The notes beneath the pieces are model-generated. The model had not been told where the DNA came from, made no database searches, and saw only the letters and a list, made by a program, of their open reading frames with translations. A program made the translations under genes and the position numbers. Positions 1-6,900 of a stretch of 12,578 nucleotides of DNA are shown piece after piece. The number at the start of each line of letters is the position of its first letter. The first letter of the stretch is position 1. Origin of the DNA: Oscillospiraceae bacterium (GTDB lineage: Bacteria > Bacillota > Clostridia > Oscillospirales > Oscillospiraceae); NCBI GenBank assembly GCA_021205585.1, contig JAJPXI010000048.1, positions 1-12,578 on the forward strand. The letters run 5' to 3'.

Positions 1-1172
1 GGGGCGATGGGGCCGATGCCCGGCGGGGCCAGGCCCGTGCGGGGCGGGTCTACGGTGACGACAGCGGCGCGCAGGCCCCGCTGGGCCAGGCGGGGGGCGA
101 CGGCCTGGGCGTCGCCGCAGAAAAACTCCGCGTTGGAGATGCCGTTGCGCCGGGTGTTGGCCCGGGCGTCCTCCACGGCGGAGGGCGTCACCTCCGCGCC
201 AAGCACCCGCCCGGCCCGCCGGGCCAGGGCCAGGGAGATGGTGCCGATGCCGCAGTACAGATCCAGAACCGTCTCCCGTCCCGTCAGGGCCGCCAGCTCC
301 AGTACCTTGTCGTAGAGCACCTGGGTCTGTGCCAGGTTGACCTGGAAAAAGGAAGGGACGGACAGGCGGAAGCTCAGGCCACACAGCCGCTCCTCCAGCG
401 TGTCCCGGCCCCAGAGGGTGCGGTAGGAATCCCCCAGAATCACGTTGGTTTTCGCCCGGTTGATTCCCAGCACCACCCCCGTCAGGCCCGGCTCGGCCCG
501 GCGCAGGCACTCCACCAGCTCCGCCTCGTGGGGCAACTTTTCTCCGTTGGCCAGCAGGCAGCAAAGGCTCTCCCCGGCGGCGTTGGCGCGGACGTAAACG
601 TGGCGCACCAGCCCCCGGTGGTCCTTCTCCTGGTAGGCGGGCACCTGGTAGCGCTCCATCCAATCCCGGACGGCCCGGCGCAGGCGGGCCGCCATTTGGG
701 GCTGGAGCAGGCAGTCCTCCACGTCGATGACCCGGTGGGAGCGCTTTTGATAAAAGCCGATGACCGGTCCGGGGGCCACGGGGAATTGGGCCTTATTTCG
801 ATAGCGGAGCGTATTTTTCGCCCCCAATATTATAGAAACGGGGACGCTTACCCCGCCGATGCGGCTGAGGGCATCGGCCACCTTCTGCTGCTTCAGGGCC
901 AGCTCCTCCTGATAGCTCATGTGCCGCAGGGCGCAGCCGCCGCACTGCCCGAAGTAGGGGCAGTCGGGAACCTGCCGGGCGGGGGAGGGCTCCAAAATCT
1001 CCTCGGCCCGGCCCCAGGCGCAGGAGCGGCCCACCTTCTGCAAGCGCACCCGGCACAGCTCCCCCCGGAGGGCCCCGGCGACAAAGCAGGCCATGCCGTC
1101 TGGCAGGCGGGCCACCCCCTCGCCGCCGTCGCCGTAGCCCAGCACCCGCAGGGTTTGCATTTCTGCGCTCAT
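1..1172 (-). CDS. rlmD: 23S rRNA (uracil-C5)-methyltransferase, RlmD/RumA family (C-terminus beyond window)
   Basis: Translating from the ATG at 1172 gives 390 uninterrupted residues that run off the left edge. Residues about 4-60 form a TRAM-like RNA-binding domain. Cysteines at about 71, 77, 80 and 154 have the spacing of the [4Fe-4S] ligands of RumA. FFQVN at about 275-279 and the SAM-binding motif LDLYCGIGT at about 303-311 follow, then VDPPRTGL at about 374-381. The catalytic Cys region should lie beyond the edge; family members are about 450 residues. By family knowledge the enzyme methylates a 23S rRNA uridine to m5U, using SAM. The start codon overlaps the hemW stop (ATGA), so the two genes are probably cotranscribed and translationally coupled. 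RlmD, RlmCD and TrmA-like members cannot be told apart from this fragment. Confidence 0.93.
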   Translation of the reverse strand, partial: MSAEMQTLRVLGYGDGGEGVARLPDGMACFVAGALRGELCRVRLQKVGRSCAWGRAEEILEPSPARQVPDCPYFGQCGGCALRHMSYQEELALKQQKVADALSRIGGVSVPVSIILGAKNTLRYRNKAQFPVAPGPVIGFYQKRSHRVIDVEDCLLQPQMAARLRRAVRDWMERYQVPAYQEKDHRGLVRHVYVRANAAGESLCCLLANGEKLPHEAELVECLRRAEPGLTGVVLGINRAKTNVILGDSYRTLWGRDTLEERLCGLSFRLSVPSFFQVNLAQTQVLYDKVLELAALTGRETVLDLYCGIGTISLALARRAGRVLGAEVTPSAVEDARANTRRNGISNAEFFCGDAQAVAPRLAQRGLRAAVVTVDPPRTGLAPPGIGPIA

Positions 1173-2359
1173 GCCTCCGCCTCCCCGGCGCGCAGGGCGG
1201 ACAGGGTGCTCTCCAGCGTGACCGGCTGCTGCAGTTCCAGCAGCTGGCCGATAATCTGGTTGGACAGCAGGAAGCCCTCCGGCGTCAGCCGCCAGCGGCC
1301 CTCCCGCTCCGCGGCCCAGCCCTGGGCCCGGAAGTCCTCCAGCCGGGCCACGATGGGCGCGGCGCGCATTCGGTATTCCCGCTGGTAGTGGTTCAAATCA
1401 ATCCCCCCGGCGGTGCGCAGGCCCAGCATCAGGTACTCGCTGGAGCGCTCCCGGTCGGGGATGGGGTCGTCCTCGTCCACCAGGCGCCCCCCTTGGAGCA
1501 CCCCTTGGATGTATCCCTCCAAATCCCGGATATAGGAGTATCTGTGGCCGCCGAAGTCGGAGTGGGCCCCAGGGCCGAAGCCCATGTACGGTTCCAGGAG
1601 CCAGTATTTCAAATTGTGGCGGGAGGCCAAGCCGGGCCGGGCAAAATTGGAGATTTCATACTGTTCAAAGCCCGCCTGCTCCAGGTGACGGACGGCCCAG
1701 AGATAGAACGCCGCCTGCTCGTCGTCGTCGGGCAGGGCCTCCCCCTGCTCCACCTGCCGGGCCAGGGGGGTGCCCGGCTCCACCTTCAGGCCGTAGGCCG
1801 AGAGGTGCTGGGGGGCCAGGGCCAGGGCCTGCTCCACCGTGTCCTGCCAACTGGCCATGTCCTGCCCCGGCAGACCGTACATCAAGTCCAGGCTCAGGTT
1901 TTCAAACCCCGCCCGCCGGGCGGACAGCACAGCCAGGTGGGTCTGCTCGAAAGTGTGGGGCCGCCCCAGCGCCGCCAGCTGGCCGTTGTCCGCCGACTGC
2001 ATCCCCAGGGACAGGCGGTTGAACCCCGCCCTGCGCAGCTGCTTCAGGCTTTTCGGCTCCACGCTGTCCGGGTTGGCCTCCAGGGTGATTTCCGCGTCCC
2101 GGCTGACCGGGTATTTCTTTTTGATCCCCTTGAGCAGGGCAGCCAGATTTTCCACCCCGAAAAAGCTGGGGGTCCCGCCGCCGAAGTACACGGTGTCCAC
2201 CGAAAAATGGGCAGCCTGGGGCGCGGCCTCCGCCAGATGGGCCTCCAGGGCGCGGCGGTAGTCCTCCATGCGCTCCCGGCGACCCGCCAGGGAGTAAAAA
2301 TCACAGTACGCGCATTTCTGACGGCAGAAGGGAATGTGAATATACAGGCCAAGTCCCAC
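1169..2359 (-). CDS. hemW: Radical SAM heme chaperone HemW (coproporphyrinogen III oxidase-like)
   Basis: The 396-residue protein begins VGLGLYIHIPFC. It carries the HemW radical-SAM signature CRQKCAYC (Cys at about 12, 16, 19) and GGGTP at about 60-64, and ends in a HemN_C-type domain that includes MLGLRTAGGIDL. HemW-type proteins bind heme and an Fe-S cluster and are thought to deliver heme; they are not true HemN oxidases. I chose the GTG at 2359, not the ATG at 2392. GGAGG at 2368-2372 is spaced 8 nt from this GTG, and the upstream ATG lies inside the -10 box. The gene is intact and of normal family length. Its stop overlaps the rlmD start. Confidence 0.95.
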   Translation of the reverse strand: MGLGLYIHIPFCRQKCAYCDFYSLAGRRERMEDYRRALEAHLAEAAPQAAHFSVDTVYFGGGTPSFFGVENLAALLKGIKKKYPVSRDAEITLEANPDSVEPKSLKQLRRAGFNRLSLGMQSADNGQLAALGRPHTFEQTHLAVLSARRAGFENLSLDLMYGLPGQDMASWQDTVEQALALAPQHLSAYGLKVEPGTPLARQVEQGEALPDDDEQAAFYLWAVRHLEQAGFEQYEISNFARPGLASRHNLKYWLLEPYMGFGPGAHSDFGGHRYSYIRDLEGYIQGVLQGGRLVDEDDPIPDRERSSEYLMLGLRTAGGIDLNHYQREYRMRAAPIVARLEDFRAQGWAAEREGRWRLTPEGFLLSNQIIGQLLELQQPVTLESTLSALRAGEAEA

Positions 2360-2390
2360 GAAACGCACCTCCGCAAATCTGAATGTACCC

Positions 2391-2419
2391 ATTATACACC
2401 AAGACGGGGCGTTTGTCTC
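2391..2419 (-). promoter_or_regulatory. Promoter of hemW-rlmD
   Basis: On the minus strand a perfect -10 box TATAAT (2391-2396) lies 17 bp from GAGACA (2414-2419), which matches four of six bases of the -35 consensus. The -10 box overlaps the upstream in-frame ATG of hemW, so a transcript from here starts downstream of that ATG. This supports the GTG start at 2359. Confidence 0.7.
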
Positions 2420-2504
2420 CCCCCGTTTTGAACCCTGCGCGGAATCGATTTTGTCGTCAATACGCTGCCTATATTTTCCATCGCAAATTCGTGTAATGTT
2501 TTTG

Positions 2505-2533
2505 TTGACAGGGCGAAAATTTTCTGCTAAAAT
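2505..2533 (+). promoter_or_regulatory. tRNA-Thr promoter
   Basis: TTGACA (2505-2510) and TAAAAT (2528-2533) are separated by 17 bp, about 60 bp upstream of the tRNA. Before the element inserted, this promoter probably also served tRNA-Tyr, which would have lain 32 bp beyond tRNA-Thr. Confidence 0.8.
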
Positions 2534-2593
2534 AAATCATGTTGTAGACGAGCCGCCCCAATGGAAGGCCTCCGGCGGCGTGCTGGGCAAGCT

Positions 2594-2669
2594 GCTGGTG
2601 TAGCTCAGTTGGTAGAGCAGCTGATTTGTAATCAGCAGGTCGGGGGTTCAAGTCCGTCCACCAGCTCCA
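2594..2669 (+). tRNA. tRNA-Thr(TGT)
   Basis: The 76-nt cloverleaf includes an encoded CCA. The acceptor stem is GCTGGTG/CACCAGC, the D stem GCTC/GAGC, the anticodon stem GCTGA/TCAGC with loop TTTGTAA, and the anticodon TGT is at 2627-2629. The T arm is GGGGG/CCGTC, which leaves one G-G mismatch (canonical 51-63). The last 47 nt also form the left attachment repeat of the inserted element, so the 3' half may have been supplied by the element at integration while the gene was kept intact. Confidence 0.96.
2623..2669 (+). repeat. Left attachment repeat (3' part of tRNA-Thr)
   Basis: A 47-bp segment from the anticodon stem to the CCA end recurs at 11784-11830 with a single T/C difference (2647 versus 11808). 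Direct repeats of a tRNA 3' end at both borders are the hallmark of tyrosine-integrase insertion. Confidence 0.93.
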
Positions 2670-2682
2670 AACTTTTAAGGTT

Positions 2683-2709
2683 AGAAACTTTTGAGTTTCT
2701 GGCCTTTTT
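2683..2709 (+). terminator. Terminator-like hairpin after tRNA-Thr, supplied by the element
   Basis: The arms AGAAACT (2683-2689) and AGTTTCT (2694-2700) enclose a 4-nt loop, with TTTTT at 2705-2709. It would end the tRNA-Thr transcript just inside the element. The stem is AT-rich, so the strength is uncertain. Confidence 0.5.
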
Positions 2710-2772
2710 GCTTTATTCCAGAACTTTTTGCAGTGTTCGGAATTTATGGAAACTGCCCCGTTTCAAAAATAA

Positions 2773-2792
2773 GTAACAAAATCAGTAACAAA
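2773..2792 (+). repeat. GTAACAAA pair, possible integrase arm sites (left)
   Basis: GTAACAAA occurs at 2773-2780 and 2785-2792, 12 bp apart, between the attachment repeat and the integrase stop codon. A matching pair (GTAGCAAA at 11668, GTAACAAA at 11679) lies just inside the right end. Position and pairing suit arm-type binding sites of a tyrosine recombinase. This is inference. Confidence 0.45.
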
Positions 2793-3945
2793 TTTCGGCC
2801 TTTTTCAACAAGGCATCCATCTTTCTTGCTGTTTCGTCACGCTCTTTTTTGTTCGCATGGGTGTATATTTCAAGCGTGGTTGAAACATTTTCATGCCCTA
2901 ACATCTCCTGTACCTGTTTAGGTGAAACCTCTGTTGCCAAAAGACTTGCCGCCGTATGTCTCAGGTCATGCAGGCGAATAGGAGGAAGCCCGCAACTCAC
3001 CATCAGCTTTTTAATGTTGCTTGAAAGATAGTCTGGACTTACAACCTTCCCATTCGGCCAACGCACAACCTTGTCCAGCTGAAACCTGGCGGCCTGCTGT
3101 TGCTTCAATTTCTCAAAATAGGAAACGGTAGATTCCGGCATAGATATATCCCTTCTGCTCTTTCTTGTCTTTGTCTGCTCTGCTTCTATGAGCTGGCCTT
3201 CAAAAACAACCACGGTATTCCTGATATGCACCTCACGCTTTTCAAAGTCTACGTCCTGCCAACGCAACCCAACAATTTCTTCACGCCGTAAGCCATAGAC
3301 GCAAGCCAACATAACGGCTGCCATCATCGGTTCCCCCCGCTCGGCTGCGCCCTTAATTAAGACGGCTGTTTGCTCCAGCGTGTAGGCTTGCCCTTCAAAC
3401 TTCTCACTACGGGGAAATACAATCTTTCCCGCTCGGCATGGATTGATACCTATGATTCCATCTATCACGGCCTTATCCAATGCGCCCATGATAACAACCC
3501 GTTGCCGTTTCAGGCTTTCGCTTTTCAGCGTTTCCCCCTTTTGGGTGTAGTAGTTTTGAATTTTTCTCAGCGTCAGTTTTCGCACCTCGATGTCTCCAAG
3601 CTCTGGAAGGATATGGTTCTTTGCGTATTGAATGTAATCATTCAAAGTCTTGTCTCGAACTGTCCCAGCCTTCTCCTCCAACCAGGCGTTGACATACTCT
3701 GAAAACAATGGGTTATCAGAATACCACGAAAAGTTGGAATAATGCTCACGAAATATTTGCTCCTCGATACCAGGTATCTTTTCCCTTGCTTTCTTCTTAG
3801 GTGTGCCTCGTACCTTTAGGCCGGTAGTCCGCTTGTATTGTTTTGTTTCGACTTCACCCTCCCTGTCATATACTCGCACTGAGATGTACCAGTATTTGCC
3901 TTGTTTTACTAAATTACTTTGAAACCTGAATCTGTCATTGTTCAA
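2782..3945 (-). CDS. int: Tyrosine recombinase / integrase
   Basis: The 387-residue protein has an N-terminal arm-binding-like region (to about 75) and a SAM-like core-binding domain (about 78-135). The catalytic domain carries Arg220 (YGLRREEI), a probable Lys259 (TKT), His326-x-x-Arg329 (HDLRH), His351 (LGHENV) and the nucleophile Tyr361 (IYTH). All key residues are present, so the enzyme should be active. The start is the TTG at 3945, preceded by AAGGAGG (3953-3959) at 7 nt; no in-frame ATG competes. The family is Tn916/phage-type Int, which here would recombine the tRNA-Thr 3' end. No excisionase gene is found beside it, which is unusual for this class. Confidence 0.95.
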   Translation of the reverse strand: MNNDRFRFQSNLVKQGKYWYISVRVYDREGEVETKQYKRTTGLKVRGTPKKKAREKIPGIEEQIFREHYSNFSWYSDNPLFSEYVNAWLEEKAGTVRDKTLNDYIQYAKNHILPELGDIEVRKLTLRKIQNYYTQKGETLKSESLKRQRVVIMGALDKAVIDGIIGINPCRAGKIVFPRSEKFEGQAYTLEQTAVLIKGAAERGEPMMAAVMLACVYGLRREEIVGLRWQDVDFEKREVHIRNTVVVFEGQLIEAEQTKTRKSRRDISMPESTVSYFEKLKQQQAARFQLDKVVRWPNGKVVSPDYLSSNIKKLMVSCGLPPIRLHDLRHTAASLLATEVSPKQVQEMLGHENVSTTLEIYTHANKKERDETARKMDALLKKAEICY

Positions 3946-3960
3946 ATTTTAACCTCCTTA

Positions 3961-4440
3961 TCTGACAAGCCCAGGCCGCTAACAGGAATCATTATACCCC
4001 GCTCCAGCTTGAACTGTACACTTCAAAAAATGATTGGAGCGGGCCGGAAAAACGACCGCAAACTGCGCCTATATCTTTCCTTCATATACCCAGGCGGGTA
4101 TTCACAAACGCCCAAAAATGAACGCAAGCTTTCCTGAAAGTGGAACTTATAAAAACAGCTAAAAAGTTCTAAGAATCTAAGGAAATCAATGTTTTATATA
4201 ACTTTTTAGACCAAAAAGTTTAGAACATTAAACAGTTAAATTGACTTAAAGATATTTTTTATAACTAAATGTTGTATTTTTAATTACCAATGAATACTAT
4301 ATGTTGTATCCAGCTTCCATCCCTCACCGAAACCTTGATTCAATACCGTCGAGTTCTGCGACTGCAAAAACAATCCATCGTATTCTGCGAGGGAAAGGCA
4401 TCCCATCTTCTCCGCCCAGCAACCAAAAGAAACCCTTGGG
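3961..4440. other. Gene-free, AT-rich stretch upstream of integrase
   Basis: Apart from the integrase promoter I see no gene. The core (about 4140-4300) is very AT-rich and has imperfect inverted words built on CTAAAAAGTT and AACTTTTTAG. Open frames here lack ribosome binding sites and protein-like composition. An excisionase or operator region would be expected at this place, but none can be supported. Confidence 0.5.
3991..4020 (-). promoter_or_regulatory. Probable integrase promoter
   Basis: On the minus strand, TATAAT (3991-3996) is preceded at 18 bp by TGTACA (4015-4020), a four-of-six -35 match. It lies 46 bp upstream of the integrase start codon. The CCCGCTCCA motif, discussed as a repeated word in this element, occupies the spacer. 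Confidence 0.55.
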
Positions 4441-4442
4441 GG

Positions 4443-4519
4443 GTAGCAAATCACGACCCCCTTATCTTCTCAATGGGGTAACAAATCGTTCCCCCATCGG
4501 GGTGAACGAATCGTTCACC
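4443..4519. repeat. Spaced GTARCAAAT repeats and a 19-bp palindrome
   Basis: GTAGCAAAT (4443-4451) and GTAACAAAT (4478-4486) resemble the words at both element ends. A perfect 9-bp inverted repeat with one central base follows: GGTGAACGA, A, TCGTTCACC (4501-4519). This looks like a protein-binding array, either for integrase or an accessory factor, or an iteron-like site. No gene depends on it visibly. Confidence 0.45.
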
Positions 4520-4619
4520 GTTCTCCGCTCAACAACGCCGCCCCGAAAGGGGCCGGTATGTTTTCACCCAGAAGAGAATCTTAGTGGTATATTTTGCAAT
4601 AACAAAAAACAAACTCATG

Positions 4620-5131
4620 GTGCTGTCGTTTTCCGTCCGAGGTGCGGCTAAAGTCTAAGCGGGCTGCAAGTCTCACCGAGGACGGACCAGGAGATAACAA
4701 CGCAGGGCGGCCACACGCCGCCCCCTTCTAAGGTCGTAGAACACGGCCTTTGAAAGTCCGCACTTCAAGGCTCCCGGCTCTGTAGGCCACAGACTTTCTA
4801 CAGGCCGCCGACTTCACGGCGGCTTCTCTGCTGTCACCCAAGAAAATAAATGCCGCCGCCCCCTGTTGCTATTCTAAACAGCTGGCCTTACCCTTTGGGT
4901 GCTGGCGGCTCCAGCGTTGCCCCGCCGTCTTACTGAGCTGACCTGCTGCTTTGTCAAGCCCCCGGCGGGGACTGAGAATCACCCAAGAAATAAAAAGACT
5001 GCTGCCCCGGCGGGGGTTGTCCAGCTTGCAAAACTGCCAAATCGGCGGTTTTAAGTCTATGTGGTCTGTGCTGATCTGTCACCCGCCGGGCCTGACTGTC
5101 ACGATAAAAGAATGCTCTTGAATTCTTCGAT
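4620..5131 (+). other. GC-rich hairpin-dense segment without a gene
   Basis: This segment holds perfect hairpins GGGCGGC/GCCGCCC (4705-4723) and GCCGCCG/CGGCGGC (4804-4823). A 12-nt direct repeat TCACCCAAGAAA occurs at 4834-4845 and 4979-4990, each followed by A-rich then GCYGCCCC sequence. Open frames on either strand are short and unlike proteins I know. A terminator-like hairpin closes it at 5133-5154. It could be a structured noncoding RNA or a decayed gene; I cannot decide. Confidence 0.4.
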
Positions 5132-5132
5132 G

Positions 5133-5160
5133 GGGGTATCTTTTTAGATACCCCTCTTTG
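5133..5160 (+). terminator. Rho-independent terminator-like hairpin
   Basis: GGGGTATC (5133-5140) pairs with GATACCCC (5147-5154) around a TTTTTA loop, followed by a T-rich tail. It marks the likely end of any rightward transcript from the GC-rich segment. Confidence 0.55.
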
Positions 5161-5199
5161 ATTTACCATCTTCATCCAAGAAGTAAAGCTATTTATAAT

Positions 5200-5560
5200 T
5201 TACGATGATGTTAATTCGTTGCTGGCCGCAGGGTCGCAGTACCACCCGACAATAGGAGCCAAACTCAGCCTGGCACAGGGTACGGTGATTGGTAGCTCCT
5301 ACCAAACTTCAACTCTGCTCCCCTGCTTTCCCCGTTACTGTTGGAGGTACCTCACATTTACCAAGTTCGTAATTACGGGGTACTGCGTAGCAGTATGGCG
5401 ACGGTAGGATGTGGAAGGCGAGGTTGCTACGCCCGCCTGCTCGTTGCTGAGTGGGGCGCACTCTTGCGCCCAGTACCACGTTGCAGTCTTGATGAGGTTC
5501 TACCGGTACCAGGTACGGTAGACGTAAAGTGGTACGATTATCCTACCTTGCTGGATGGTA
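5200..5560 (+). other. GTACC/GGTA-rich segment with stacked hairpins; candidate structured RNA
   Basis: Four tight hairpins lie within about 240 nt: GGTAG/CTACC (5291-5303), TACTGC/GCAGTA (5381-5395), GGGCGCA/TGCGCCC with a CTCT loop (5454-5471), and CTACCGGTACC/GGTACGGTAG with a bulge (5500-5521). A TATAAT box sits at 5194-5199, but its -35 match is weak. The 83-codon open frame at 5341-5592 has no ribosome binding site and no family resemblance. Complementary words (TAGGAGC near 5251, GCTCCTA in the first hairpin) allow alternative pairing. Confidence 0.35.
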
Positions 5561-5765
5561 TAGATCGGGATACAATGGTAGTGAGTTTATGACAACCATA
5601 GCTCAATGTAAACCACCCGTTTCTGCGTTATTAAATTGTTTTAGGAACATCTTCCCGAAAACCCTTGCAATCCCAATGTTTCTAGACTCCCAAAAATCAT
5701 TTTAGTTAAACCGAGGCGGCTAAAAAATTTTTAGTTACCTCACTATTTTGTGAGCATACGGTTAC
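5560..5765. repeat. Diverged ~200-bp direct repeat, copy A
   Basis: Copy A is anchored by a 22-bp perfect match at 5594-5615 (core CATAGCTCAATGTAAACC) that recurs at 5936-5957. Similarity extends downstream through a shared AAAAAATTTTTAG and CTATTTT near 5723-5757. No gene is seen. Confidence 0.6.
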
Positions 5766-5899
5766 GTTATGGCGACAAACTCTCTGGCCTGGTCGTCCTC
5801 CAAATTATTCACAAATTATTTACACTTTTCCATTTCCTCACCTGTTGACAATACTTGACCTGGCCGCATTCCTCCCGCCATTTATAATTTCTCCCTGGA

Positions 5900-6100
5900 T
5901 GATATAAGGTCGGAATGCTTAGTAGCGAGTTATGAAACCATAGCTCAATGTAAACCATAAAATAGCTAAATTTCTTTTAAGGGATTCAACCAAAATAAAC
6001 ATTGAAATCTCAACGATTCCTACCCCCTCAAAAAGCCATTTAGCCATTCCGAATGTTGACAAAAAATTTTTAGCCACATCTCTATTTTAGCAATCTCACT
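5900..6100. repeat. Diverged ~200-bp direct repeat, copy B
   Basis: This is the second copy, 342 bp downstream of copy A, with the perfect 22-bp anchor at 5936-5957. It shares a similar upstream stretch (GTAGYGAGTTTATGA-like) and the downstream AAAAAATTTTTAGCCAC and CTATTTT. Function unknown. Confidence 0.6.
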
Positions 6101-6174
6101 ACCAACTGCACCCCCTTTCCCGCTGGCCTGTTCATACGCTTTACAACCTCCCTCCATAAAACCTAATTTTTAGA

Positions 6175-6207
6175 TGTGCGTTCCCTCCCAAAAAAAAGAA
6201 ACGCACA
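6175..6207. repeat. Inverted repeat TGTGCGTT/AACGCACA
   Basis: Perfect 8-bp arms at 6175-6182 and 6200-6207 are separated by 17 nt that include an A-run. It lies in otherwise featureless sequence between repeat copy B and the convergent promoter unit. Confidence 0.5.
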
Positions 6208-6276
6208 AAACCAGGCGTATTCCCATTTTGGAAACACGCTCAGCTTGTGCGCCTGTTGACAACGAGGCGGCTATGT

Positions 6277-6310
6277 AATACGGTGGCGGTCTGGCTGACC
6301 GTCCCGTATT
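6277..6310. repeat. Large interrupted hairpin AATACGG/CCGTATT
   Basis: The outer arms AATACGG (6277-6283) and CCGTATT (6304-6310) and the inner arms CGGT (6287-6290) and ACCG (6298-6301) form a compact hairpin. It follows a TGTTGACAA word at 6254-6262. Such a structure could be a nick-site hairpin or an RNA element; no partner gene is present. Confidence 0.5.
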
Positions 6311-6388
6311 AGAAACAATTCACTTGTCTGTCAGTCCCGCTCGGCCTGACAATCCTTCACTGTGGAATATACAGAACGGTGAAATTTG

Positions 6389-6417
6389 TTGACAACCATT
6401 GACCAGTTCAGTATAAT
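6389..6417 (+). promoter_or_regulatory. Full-consensus sigma70 promoter (rightward, P1)
   Basis: TTGACA (6389-6394), 17 bp, TATAAT (6412-6417): an exact consensus match in both boxes with ideal spacing. Predicted +1 is near 6424, where the transcript begins GTGGAAACCCG. No recognisable gene follows. Confidence 0.85.
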
Positions 6418-6504
6418 ACAGTCCGTGGAAACCCGCCATTCCATAAAACGGTGTACGGTTAAAAGGACGGTTGCCTGCCTCCCGCAAGAGCGGAAGGAGG
6501 CCAT

Positions 6505-6510
6505 ATGTAA
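6505..6510 (+). other. Start-stop minimal reading frame ATGTAA behind a sequestered Shine-Dalgarno
   Basis: ATG TAA follows AAGGAGG by 4 nt. A ribosome starting here could only initiate and terminate. Together with the similar AAAGGAGG...ATATAA at 6534-6553 it suggests deliberate ribosome positioning, but chance cannot be excluded. Confidence 0.4.
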
Positions 6511-6711
6511 AGCCCTTGCGGGAATAAATCCCGAAAGGAGGCGATACATATAACACTTCAAGATTTGTCCTCTTTGTGTTCAATTTTCTGGATTCTTACC
6601 CAGATAATGAACATAATCTGTGATAAAGAGAGGTGAGCCGTCTGCCCCAACAGGCGGCCCACCAAGGTTGTGTGAGGGAAACCCTCACCAGCTTAAGGGT
6701 TAGCTATCGTT

Positions 6712-6742
6712 TGTGGCAACCGTCCGGGTTTCCACATTTTTA
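6712..6742 (+). terminator. Intrinsic terminator of the P1 transcript
   Basis: TGTGG (6712-6716) pairs with CCACA (6732-6736), and AACC (6718-6721) with GGTT (6727-6730). TTTTT follows at 6737-6741. The same bases form the 5' end of the opposing P2 transcript. Confidence 0.7.
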
Positions 6743-6770
6743 TTATACCCCCGCTGTCTGTCCTTGTCAA
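6742..6770 (-). promoter_or_regulatory. Full-consensus sigma70 promoter (leftward, P2)
   Basis: On the minus strand: TTGACA (6765-6770), 17 bp, TATAAT (6742-6747). It faces P1, and its predicted transcript starts at about 6735 with the same GTGGAAACCCG as the P1 transcript. It would make an RNA antisense to the P1 unit. Confidence 0.85.
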
Positions 6771-6900
6771 GTGTACATTTATTTTTGCAAGCCTGTCCGT
6801 TCTGGATGAGCTTGCTTTTTTTGTACCCTGTCCCGCTCGGCTGGCAGACTATGAACGGGAATCTCTAAGGTGGCGGTTGCCCCCCCTGAGATTGAATGAT
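6771..6900. other. Short gap without identified feature
   Basis: I see no gene. It contains CCCGCTCGG at 6832-6840, one of the repeated CCCGCTC words, and a T-run at about 6816-6822. Confidence 0.4.

Larger units (their letters stand above)
6424..6744 (+). ncRNA. Predicted ~320-nt structured transcript or orphan leader
   Basis: The unit runs from promoter P1 to an intrinsic terminator and contains a series of hairpins. The first (6477-6501) buries AAGGAGG (6494-6500), which precedes a start-stop ATGTAA at 6505-6510. The second (6514-6538) likewise buries AAGG of AAAGGAGG (6534-6541), followed by ATATAA. A 13-step stem follows (GGTGAGCCGTCTG, 6632-6644, with 6651-6663), then GTGAGGG/CCCTCAC (6672-6688). 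AACCCT and AGGGTT near 6680-6702 could form an alternative stem. The layout resembles a ribosome-sensing attenuator of the kind found ahead of antibiotic-resistance genes, but no gene follows, so it may be a leader whose gene was lost, or a stand-alone RNA. This is inference from sequence only. Confidence 0.5.

Noticed and set aside
528..2431. Long rightward open frames (286 and 347 codons) opposite rlmD and hemW
   Set aside because: They are antisense to two clearly recognisable genes in GC-rich DNA; no ribosome binding sites and low-complexity composition.
2469..2651. Leftward frame starting MNPRPADYKS
   Set aside because: It is the reverse complement of the tRNA-Thr gene, a common artefact; the same applies to the frame at 11636-11851.
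4290..4651. Rightward frames of 63 and 116 codons
   Set aside because: No Shine-Dalgarno, overlapping each other in different frames, cross a perfect palindrome and spaced repeats, and show no family-like motif.
5341..5592. 83-codon frame starting MEVPHIYQV
   Set aside because: No ribosome binding site; the DNA is better explained by stacked hairpins, and the composition is not protein-like.
6320..6583. Leftward frames of 76-87 codons opposite the P1 unit
   Set aside because: TTG starts without ribosome binding sites; they overlap promoter P1 and its hairpins in two competing frames.
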